Positions 1-5,207 of a stretch of 5,689 bases of DNA are shown piece after piece (positions within the stretch are counted from its first letter, which is position 1; each line of letters starts with the position of its first letter). The stretch covers positions 1 to 5,689 of the forward strand of contig RFJV01000573.1 of NCBI GenBank assembly GCA_003694775.1, read 5' to 3'. Made by a program: the position numbers and the translations under genes. This stretch comes from Chloroflexota bacterium. Its GTDB lineage: Bacteria; Chloroflexota; Anaerolineae; 4572-78; J111. The notes below the pieces were generated by a model. The model was not told where the DNA came from. It saw only the letters and a list, made by a program, of their open reading frames with translations, and made no database searches.

Positions 1-2
1 AA

Positions 3-521
3 AAACCGCAGGAACACCCGTTTGTACAGCTGGCCCGGCGGGCCATTGAAACCTACCTGACCACCGGCCAGGTGATTGACCCGCCCTCCCCTCTGCCGGA
101 AGAAATGCAGAAGCCGGGCGCGGTGTTCGTATCGCTTCACACCGCCGATGGCCTCCTGCGCGGCTGTCGGGGAACCATCGTCCCCACCGAGCCAAACCTG
201 GCCCGCGAAATTATCAAGATTGCCATCGCCTCCGCGGTCGATGACCCGCGCTTCCCCCCGATGACCGCGGACGAAACCGAGGGTCTCGACATCAAGGTGG
301 ATGTCCTCAGCCCGATGGAGCCGGTAGAAGACCCCGGCGAGCTGGATGCCAAAAAATACGGCGTCCTCATCGAGTCCGGTTTCCGGCGGGCCTTGCTCCT
401 GCCCGATATCGAAGGCGTCGATACCGTAGAGCGCCAGCTGATGCTGGTCAGGCGCAAGGCTGGCCTGGGGCCGGATGAGCCGGCCAAACTGTACCGCTTT
501 ACCGTAGACCGCTACAAGTAA
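3..521 (+). CDS. AMMECR1-domain protein (5' end outside the window)
   Basis: The frame is open from the left edge and 172 codons are visible, ending in TAA at 519-521. The visible N-terminus (HPFVQLARRAIETYL) already matches the first helix of AMMECR1 proteins, so probably only a few to about 20 residues are missing; the internal GTG at 72 is therefore not the start. Family hallmarks are the LRGCRGT segment (usually LRGCIGT), then DDPRFPPMTADE, a KYGVLIESGFRRALLLPDI core and a late RRKAGL. In bacteria such proteins are often component A of the AmmeMemoRadiSam set, beside a MEMO1-like protein and a radical SAM enzyme; those partners would have to lie upstream and are not seen here. The molecular activity of the family is unsettled; a cytoplasmic protein is expected because no signal peptide or membrane segment is visible. 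It is the first visible gene of a tight three-gene run, 10 bp before the next start. Confidence 0.9.
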   Translation, partial: KPQEHPFVQLARRAIETYLTTGQVIDPPSPLPEEMQKPGAVFVSLHTADGLLRGCRGTIVPTEPNLAREIIKIAIASAVDDPRFPPMTADETEGLDIKVDVLSPMEPVEDPGELDAKKYGVLIESGFRRALLLPDIEGVDTVERQLMLVRRKAGLGPDEPAKLYRFTVDRYK

Positions 522-525
522 AGGA
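521..525 (+). promoter_or_regulatory. Ribosome binding site of the C39-TPR gene
   Basis: AAGGA lies 6 nt before the ATG at 532 and shares its first base with the TAA stop of the AMMECR1 gene. This supports the chosen start and suggests coupled translation of the two genes. Confidence 0.7.
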
Positions 526-531
526 TACCCT

Positions 532-1788
532 ATGTCTTATTCTCCCCATCGTTCCCCGGCTGTCAGTGCCGGACAGGCCTGGCTGTTGGGATTTGCCCTG
601 GGCGCGGTTTTGGCCGTGGCGCTGACGCTGGTCGCCTTGTTCTGGCCCGTCCTGTTCCCTGCCACTGCACCGTCCGGGGATGTGGCTCTGGCCGACCCGC
701 CGCCGGCGGCAGAGACTGCCGCGGCGGAGCCGCTGCCGTCCCCCACCCCTCAACCTGCGGCCACGTCAACCCCGTCCCCGACCAACACCCCAACCCCATC
801 CCCGTCTCCGACGCCTGTGCCCACCGCCACACCGTCCCCCACCGCGACCCTGTCCGGTGAATTGCCGGCGGCTCACAAACTGACCGGTTTTGTCCACCAG
901 TGGCAAACCTGGAACAACTGCGGCCCGGCCACACTGACCACCAACCTGAGCTTTTTTGGCCTCTCCCAAACCCAGGCCGACGCCGCTCCCTACCTCAAGC
1001 CCAACCGCGATGACAAAAATGTCAGCCCGCACGAACTGGCGGCCTATGCCCGGCAGGTCGGTATGGAGGCCGTGGTGCGGCGGGGCGGAAGTCTGGACCT
1101 GCTGAAGCAGTTTATCCACCGCGGCCTGCCTGTGCTGACCGAAACCTGGCTGACCCACGACGGTGATGGCCTGGGGCACTACCGGTTGGTGGTCGGCTAC
1201 GACGACTCGGCCCGTCTGCTCTATACCAGCGATTCGCTCAACGGCCCGGATGTCGCCGTGGACTACGACCAGTTCCTGGCCGACTGGCGGGTGTTCAACC
1301 GGCTGTATCTGGTAGTCTATTCGCCAGACCAGGCCAGTCTGGTGGCCGGCATTCTCGGCCCGGATGCCGACGAGACGGCCAATCTGGAGCGGGTGCTGGC
1401 TCTGGCCCAGGCAGAAACTACCGCCAACCCGAACGATGCCGTTGCCTGGTTCAATCAGGGCGACGCGCTGGCCCGTCTCTCCCGCTTTGACGAAGCCGCG
1501 GCCGCGTTCGACCGGGCCATGGCCATCGGTTTGCACTGGCGGCATTTGTGGTACCAGTTTACCCCCTTTGAAACATACTACACCGTGGGACGCTACCAGG
1601 ATGTCCTCGACCTGACCGGCAAAGTATTGGCAGATACTGGCGGCCTGGAAGAGGCGTACTACTACCGCGGTCTGGCAGAACTGGCTCTCGGACAGCCCGA
1701 CGCGGCCCGCGCCGATTTTGAAGCCGCCCTGACCTACAATCCCCTGTTCACCCCCGCCAAAACAGCCCTGGAGAAAGGGGAAGATTAG
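532..1788 (+). CDS. Membrane-anchored C39-like cysteine peptidase-fold protein with C-terminal TPRs
   Basis: The protein has 418 residues in four parts. Residues about 16-42 form one hydrophobic segment, read as an uncleaved signal anchor that exports the rest. Residues about 55-110 are a Pro/Thr/Ser linker. Residues about 115-265 are a Peptidase_C39_2-like domain: the nucleophile Cys130 sits in NNCGPATL with Gln123/Gln125 upstream as oxyanion candidates, His216 in GHYRLVVGYDD, and Asp234 in TSDSLNGP as the third catalytic residue. A conserved-looking LKPNRDDKNV segment lies between. Residues about 303-336 and 374-407 are two good TPR units with a degenerate unit between them. The triad looks intact, so proteolytic activity is possible, but no ABC transporter or leader-peptide substrate is adjacent, which argues against a bacteriocin-processing role. 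The substrate is unknown; the TPRs suggest a protein partner outside the membrane. Start support is the AAGGA at 521-525. The next gene begins 13 bp after the TAG stop. Confidence 0.87.
   Translation: MSYSPHRSPAVSAGQAWLLGFALGAVLAVALTLVALFWPVLFPATAPSGDVALADPPPAAETAAAEPLPSPTPQPAATSTPSPTNTPTPSPSPTPVPTATPSPTATLSGELPAAHKLTGFVHQWQTWNNCGPATLTTNLSFFGLSQTQADAAPYLKPNRDDKNVSPHELAAYARQVGMEAVVRRGGSLDLLKQFIHRGLPVLTETWLTHDGDGLGHYRLVVGYDDSARLLYTSDSLNGPDVAVDYDQFLADWRVFNRLYLVVYSPDQASLVAGILGPDADETANLERVLALAQAETTANPNDAVAWFNQGDALARLSRFDEAAAAFDRAMAIGLHWRHLWYQFTPFETYYTVGRYQDVLDLTGKVLADTGGLEEAYYYRGLAELALGQPDAARADFEAALTYNPLFTPAKTALEKGED
736..849 (+). repeat. Low-complexity Pro/Thr/Ser-coding stretch
   Basis: This C-rich stretch encodes residues 69-106 of the C39-TPR protein, made of irregular PSPT/PTPS units. 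It reads as a flexible, possibly glycosylated extracellular spacer between the membrane anchor and the peptidase-fold domain. It has no fixed DNA period and is a coding repeat, not a mobile or regulatory element. Confidence 0.8.
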
Positions 1789-1791
1789 GAG
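1787..1791 (+). promoter_or_regulatory. Ribosome binding site of the alcohol dehydrogenase gene
   Basis: AGGAG overlaps the last two bases of the preceding TAG stop and lies 10 nt before the ATG at 1802. This fixes the start and fits translation within one polycistronic message. Confidence 0.65.
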
Positions 1792-1801
1792 ATTATCGAC
1801 C

Positions 1802-2971
1802 ATGTGGTACTTCCGCAGTCCGGAAATTGTCTTTGGAGAAGATGCCCTCGACCGGCTAACTATGTTGAGCGGACAGCAGGCAGTCATTGTAACCGACCGG
1901 ACGATGGTCCGGCTGGGGCATGTCAACCGGGTGGTAGAAAAACTGCAAGCCGCCGGCATTTCCTGCCGCATCTTCAGCGACGTAGACGGCGAACCCACCC
2001 TGCCGGTTATCCAGGCCGGTGCAGAAGTGATGAATACGGAGTCGCCAGACTGGATAGTCGGGCTGGGAGGCGGTTCGGCAATGGATGCGGCCAAGGCTAT
2101 GTGGGCCTTGTACGAAAACCCCGACCTGGATGTCCTGTCCATCAATCCCTTTGAGCCGCTCACCGTCCGCCGGAAGGCCCGGCTGGTGGCTATCAGCGCC
2201 ACCAGCGGAACCGGCGCCGAGGCCACCTGGGCCGTGGTGCTGACCGACCCTGCCGACCGCCGAAAGATTGCCATCGGCGCGCCGGAGCTACTGCCCGATA
2301 TTGCCATTGTCGACCCGTCGCTGGCGGCCACGATGCCGCCCCAACTGGCCGCAGATACCGGCATGGATGCCCTGACCCACGCCATCGAAGGCTTTACCTC
2401 CACCTGGAGCAATGACTTTGCCGATGGCCTTTGCCTGCATGCCGCCCGCCTGATTTTTACCTGCCTGCCCCGTTCCGTCGCCGACCCTGGCGATTCTGAG
2501 GCGCGGGCCAAAATGCACTATGCCGCGGCCATTGCCGGACTGGGGTTCATCAATTCAATGTGTTCGCTGGCCCATGCGATGGGGCATAGTCTGGGGGCCG
2601 TGTTCCACCTCCCCCACGGGCGGGCTGTCGGACTGGCCTTGCCGTACACCATCCAGTTTACGGCCCATGGCGACGCGCCCACCCGCTACCCCGAACTGGC
2701 CGCGCTGTTGGGCCTGCCGGCCTCCACCCCCGCCGAAAGCGCGGCCAGCCTGGTCAGCGCCGTTCGCAACCTGGCCCGGCAAATCGGCCAGCCGCTGACC
2801 ATCGCCGAGGCACTCGATATTTCCCGGCAGGAGTTCGAAAAGCACCTGGATGTGCTGGTCGACCATACCGAAAACGACAGCCAGTTTGTTACCGCGCCCC
2901 GTCTTCCTTCAACAGAGGAAGTACGCCGGCTGTTCCTGGCCGCCTTCGATGGAGAAGAGGTCGGCTGGTAA
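1802..2971 (+). CDS. Iron-containing alcohol dehydrogenase (group III)
   Basis: At 389 residues it has the usual length for group III Fe-ADHs, which are cytoplasmic enzymes interconverting alcohols and aldehydes or ketones with NAD(P)H. The N-terminal half is the nucleotide-binding domain, with GLGGGSAMDAAK at 87-98 (the GGGSxxDxxK cofactor motif) and SATSGTGAE at 132-140. The C-terminal helical half carries the metal ligands expected from the family pattern (FucO-like spacing): Asp189 and His193 in GMDALTHAIEG, His258 in SLAHAMGH and His272 in LPHGRA; His262 is the usual extra active-site histidine. All ligands are present, so an active enzyme is expected. Substrate cannot be told from sequence: short-chain alcohols, diols and lactaldehyde are all used by relatives. 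It is the last gene of the three-gene run. Its TAA at 2969-2971 is followed by a repeat-filled spacer. Confidence 0.94.
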   Translation: MWYFRSPEIVFGEDALDRLTMLSGQQAVIVTDRTMVRLGHVNRVVEKLQAAGISCRIFSDVDGEPTLPVIQAGAEVMNTESPDWIVGLGGGSAMDAAKAMWALYENPDLDVLSINPFEPLTVRRKARLVAISATSGTGAEATWAVVLTDPADRRKIAIGAPELLPDIAIVDPSLAATMPPQLAADTGMDALTHAIEGFTSTWSNDFADGLCLHAARLIFTCLPRSVADPGDSEARAKMHYAAAIAGLGFINSMCSLAHAMGHSLGAVFHLPHGRAVGLALPYTIQFTAHGDAPTRYPELAALLGLPASTPAESAASLVSAVRNLARQIGQPLTIAEALDISRQEFEKHLDVLVDHTENDSQFVTAPRLPSTEEVRRLFLAAFDGEEVGW

Positions 2972-3072
2972 ATCGTCAACCCCCTGCGGGGACTTCGTCG
3001 TCAATCGACAATCGTCAATCGAAAATCGAAAATCGAAAATCGTCAATCGTCAATCGTTAATCGTCAATCCCA
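2972..3072. other. Intergenic spacer between the adh gene and the SDR gene
   Basis: The spacer is 101 bp and mostly filled by a heptamer array. One isolated repeat-like unit (AATCGTC) starts on the last base of the adh stop codon at 2971. It is followed by a short GC-rich dyad, CCCC-TGC-GGGG at 2981-2991, with no T tract after it, so it is at best a weak terminator. No Shine-Dalgarno sequence is visible before the ATG at 3073. Confidence 0.7.
3003..3072 (+). repeat. Heptamer tandem array (AATCGWM)n upstream of the SDR gene
   Basis: Ten consecutive 7-bp units can be read without a gap. In order they are AATCGAC, AATCGTC, AATCGAA three times, AATCGTC twice, AATCGTT, AATCGTC and a degenerate AATCCCA. 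The array stops exactly at the base before the ATG at 3073. It is much more AT-rich than the flanking genes. It resembles the short heptanucleotide tandem repeats known from cyanobacterial intergenic regions and is related to the second array near 5111-5206. Function is unknown. Confidence 0.9.
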
Positions 3073-4050
3073 ATGATACTTGTGACCGGAGCAACCGGTT
3101 TTCTGGGCAAAAATCTGTGCCAGCATCTCGTCGGGCAGGGCTACCGGGTGCGGGCGCTGGCGCGTCCAACCAGCGATACCGCATTTCTGGAGGCGCTGGG
3201 CGTCAGCATTGTTCATGGCGATGTGACCGACCCGCAGGCGACCCGTCGGGCCGCGGCGGGGTGCCGGTACGTGGTGCATGCCGCGGCCCACTTCCGTCTC
3301 TGGGGGCCGCCGGAACCTTTTGTGCGGGTCAACGTACACGGAACCCGGAATGTACTGCGGGCCGCTTTGCTGGCCCAGGTGGAGCGCTTTGTCCACATCA
3401 GCACCATCATTGTGGTGGGGCCTCAGCCGCCGGGTACGGTCATCACCGAGGCTTTGCCCTGCCACCCCTACCCCACCGACAACTACGCCCGTACCAAGTG
3501 CAAGGGCGAACGACTGGCTCTGCACTACGTGCGCCGTGGTTTGCCCGTGGTGGTGCTCCGGCTGGGCGCACTGTACGGGCCGCACGGACACTACGGCTTT
3601 AACCGCCTGTTTTTTGAGGAATTCCTGCGCAACTGGCGGGTCCAGGTACACGGGGGGAAGCATGTTATTTTTCCCTGCTACGTGGAAGACGCAGTCCGGA
3701 CCATTGAAGCCGCGCTCACGCGGGGCCGGGTGGGAGAAATATACAACGTTGCCAATCCCAGCATCACCCATCGGGAGGCCAACCGGATTATCGGCCGGTT
3801 GAGCGGTCGGGGCGAATGGCGCATCAACTTTCCCGGCTGGATGATGCTGGCCTTTGCCTACTTTCTGGAAGCCCTGGCAAAAGTGACCGGCCGCGAGCCG
3901 TTCTATCCGGCCAATCTGGCCCCGTACGTTTTCCGGGACTGGCTGGTCGACTCCAGCAAGGCGGAGCGGGAGTTGGGGTTGGTTTCTACACCGTTTGAGG
4001 AGGGGGCACGGCGCACTCTGGAATGGTACCGGCTGATTGGCTTCTGGTAG
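3073..4050 (+). CDS. NAD(P)-dependent epimerase/dehydratase (extended SDR, HpnA/DFR-like)
   Basis: The 325-residue protein begins directly with the first beta strand and the dinucleotide-binding motif GATGFLG (6-12). Arg31 after the second strand (RALARPTSD) hints at NADP preference. HGDVTDP (48-54) and HAAAHFRLW (69-77) follow the pattern of hopanoid-associated sugar epimerases and dihydroflavonol-reductase-like SDRs. The catalytic YxxxK is Tyr138/Lys142, with Ser110/Thr111 in the preceding strand. The C-terminal part (about 252-325) is the substrate-binding portion and has a hydrophobic helix, as in 3-beta-HSD-like relatives. Substrate may be a nucleotide sugar, a sterol-like lipid or another carbonyl compound; it cannot be settled here. 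The start is forced: an in-frame TAA at 3058-3060 leaves ATG 3073 as the first ATG, although there is no Shine-Dalgarno sequence, only heptamer repeats. The gene converges on the transferase gene with 3 bp between the stops. Confidence 0.9.
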   Translation: MILVTGATGFLGKNLCQHLVGQGYRVRALARPTSDTAFLEALGVSIVHGDVTDPQATRRAAAGCRYVVHAAAHFRLWGPPEPFVRVNVHGTRNVLRAALLAQVERFVHISTIIVVGPQPPGTVITEALPCHPYPTDNYARTKCKGERLALHYVRRGLPVVVLRLGALYGPHGHYGFNRLFFEEFLRNWRVQVHGGKHVIFPCYVEDAVRTIEAALTRGRVGEIYNVANPSITHREANRIIGRLSGRGEWRINFPGWMMLAFAYFLEALAKVTGREPFYPANLAPYVFRDWLVDSSKAERELGLVSTPFEEGARRTLEWYRLIGFW

Positions 4051-4060
4051 CGGCTACCGG
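4044..4060. other. Hairpin formed by two convergent stop codons
   Basis: CTGGTAG, loop CGG, CTACCGG forms a 7-bp stem with one G-U pair in the plus-strand transcript. The TAG of the SDR gene (4048-4050) pairs with the complement of the TAG of the transferase gene (4054-4056). No T-rich tail follows on either side, so it is not a canonical intrinsic terminator, but it could act as a weak bidirectional end for the two converging transcripts. Confidence 0.4.
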
Positions 4061-5082
4061 TCGCGGGTCAGCAGGCGGAGCAGGGTGAGGGTGAACACCA
4101 CCAGCACCACCAGGGCCAGCAGTTTGAAGAGCCGGTCGGCGATGAGCAGGGCCAGCAAACCGAACACCGCGCAGAAGGTATAGTAAAGCAGAACAATCTG
4201 CCGCTGGCTCATCCCCCGGTCCAGCAGGAGGTAGTGCAGGTGGTCTCGTCCGGCCTGGGTTAGACTGCCGCGGCGCCAGCGCCGGATAATCAGAAAAGCC
4301 ACGTCGATGATAGGGATACCCAGCACCAGCAGGGCAGTGGCAACTTTGGCCGGGGCCAGAATAGACAGCGAGGCCAGGGCATAGCCCAGAAACATACTGC
4401 CGCTGCTTCCCATAAAGACCCGCGCCGGATGGAAGTTGAAGGGCAAAAATCCCAGGCAGGCCGCGGCCAGCGCCAGTGGAAACAGGGCCACCATCGTCTG
4501 CCCCAGGCTGTAGGCATGCACGGCAAACAGCAGACTGGCAATAGCGGCCACACCGGCGGCCAGCCCGTCCAGCCCATCCAGCCAGTTGACCGTGTTAATC
4601 ATCCCCATCACCCAGAAAACGGTCAGGGGATAGGTAATCCAGGCCGGGAAGATAGTGTAGCCAAAAATGGGCAGAGTGACCCGCTCAATAATGATGTCGA
4701 AGCCAATAGCCACCAGGGCCGCGGCAAATTGGGCCGCAAACTGGGGCCGCGGCGGCAGTTCGTGCAGGTCGTCCCACAGACCAAAGGCAAACATCAGCCC
4801 ACTGCCCACCAGCACCCCGGTCAGCAGTTTGACATCCTCGGCCCGGATGACCGGCCACAGCCCGGCCCTGCTCAGGCCAAAAACCAGCAGACCCGCGGCC
4901 AGAAAACCGCCAAAGATGGCGATTCCACCCAGCCGGGACACCTCGCCGTGGTGCTTCCGCCGGCCACCGGGCCGGTCGACGGCCCCCAGCCGGTATCCCA
5001 GCCGCATGCTCAGCGGCGAAAGCAGAACAGTGACCGTCACCGCGGTGGCAAAGACAATGGCGTAGTTCATACCTACCAGCAT
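4054..5082 (-). CDS. Polyprenyl-phosphate HexNAc-1-phosphate transferase (WecA/TagO/MraY superfamily)
   Basis: An integral membrane protein of 342 residues with about 10-11 hydrophobic segments. The family moves a sugar-1-phosphate from a UDP-sugar to undecaprenyl or decaprenyl phosphate on the inner face of the membrane, starting synthesis of cell-wall-linked or exported glycans. Landmarks are RRKHHGEVSRLGG (41-53), the Asp pair in GLWDDLHELPPR (101-112; Asp104, Asp105), NTVNWLDGLDGLAAG (163-177), FNFHPARVFMGSSGS (215-229), and RDHLHYLLL (279-287) in the cytoplasmic loop. The motif usually read as MGD(S/T)GS has Ser226 in place of the metal-binding Asp. I prefer ATG at 5082 (or ATG 5070, four codons later), because both keep the first membrane helix whole. 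A longer frame from TTG 5142 would translate the repeat array. None of these starts has a clear Shine-Dalgarno sequence. WecA/TagO-like is favoured over MraY because of the HxH loop motif. The gene is divergent from sixA and convergent with the SDR gene. Confidence 0.88.
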   Translation of the reverse strand: MLVGMNYAIVFATAVTVTVLLSPLSMRLGYRLGAVDRPGGRRKHHGEVSRLGGIAIFGGFLAAGLLVFGLSRAGLWPVIRAEDVKLLTGVLVGSGLMFAFGLWDDLHELPPRPQFAAQFAAALVAIGFDIIIERVTLPIFGYTIFPAWITYPLTVFWVMGMINTVNWLDGLDGLAAGVAAIASLLFAVHAYSLGQTMVALFPLALAAACLGFLPFNFHPARVFMGSSGSMFLGYALASLSILAPAKVATALLVLGIPIIDVAFLIIRRWRRGSLTQAGRDHLHYLLLDRGMSQRQIVLLYYTFCAVFGLLALLIADRLFKLLALVVLVVFTLTLLRLLTRDR

Positions 5083-5110
5083 AAGAGGATTGCGGTAAAC
5101 AGGCAAGTTC

Positions 5111-5206
5111 AATGATTCAATTCTCAATGAGCCAATTGTCAATGAGCCAATGAGCCAATTGTCAATGAGCCAATTGAGAATTGAAAATTGAGAATTGAGA
5201 ATTGAT
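5111..5206 (+). repeat. Mixed 7/8-bp repeat array (AATTGWN / AATGAGCC)
   Basis: Units read without gaps: AATGATTC, AATTCTC, AATGAGCC, AATTGTC, AATGAGCC twice, AATTGTC, AATGAGCC, AATTGAG, AATTGAA, AATTGAG twice, AATTGAT. The middle shows a 23-bp period (8+7+8): 5125-5151 is repeated exactly at 5148-5174. The outer parts form a perfect 13-bp inverted repeat, 5116-5128 against 5173-5185, with 44 bp between. The palindrome CAATTG occurs three times (5133, 5156, 5171). The array ends 1 bp before the sixA ATG. The 7-bp units differ from those of the array at 3003-3072 mainly by T for C at position 4. Confidence 0.9.
5115..5142 (-). promoter_or_regulatory. Possible promoter of the transferase gene
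   Basis: On the minus strand a perfect TTGACA (5142-5137) is followed, 16 bp on, by TTGAAT (5120-5115, four of six matches to TATAAT). A start near 5108 would give a leader of about 26 nt to ATG 5082. The hexamers fall inside the repeat array, where TTGACA recurs by repetition (also 5165-5160), so chance is a serious alternative. Confidence 0.25.
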
Positions 5207-5207
5207 T

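Larger units (their letters stand above)
5083..5207. other. Divergent intergenic region between the transferase gene and sixA
   Basis: This 125-bp region must hold the promoters of both divergent genes. Most of it (about 5111-5206) is an AT-rich 7/8-bp repeat array. Neither gene has a convincing Shine-Dalgarno sequence; sixA has only a GAG eight bases before its ATG. Confidence 0.7.

Noticed and set aside
72..521. A shorter AMMECR1 gene starting at GTG 72.
   Set aside because: The frame continues upstream to the window edge and the extra residues match the conserved N-terminal helix of the family.
766..2511. A 581-codon open frame on the minus strand, opposite the C39-TPR and adh genes.
   Set aside because: It lies antisense to two genes with clear domains and motifs, its translation shows no recognisable family, and long antisense frames are expected in GC-rich DNA with strong third-position bias.
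2975..2993. A GC-rich dyad, CCCC-TGC-GGGG, considered as a terminator or a lone CRISPR repeat fragment.
   Set aside because: The stem is only 4 bp with no T tract, and there is no second copy or spacer pattern; the nearby periodic repeats are 7 bp, far too short for CRISPR.
2850..3602. A plus-strand frame overlapping the adh end, the heptamer array and the SDR gene.
   Set aside because: It is out of frame with both well-supported genes; its middle is a translated repeat (NRQS/ENRK-like units) and it has no family resemblance.
4429..5115. A 228-codon plus-strand open frame opposite the transferase gene.
   Set aside because: It is rich in Gln, Pro and Gly, without domain features; it mirrors the hydrophobic codons of the transferase on the other strand.
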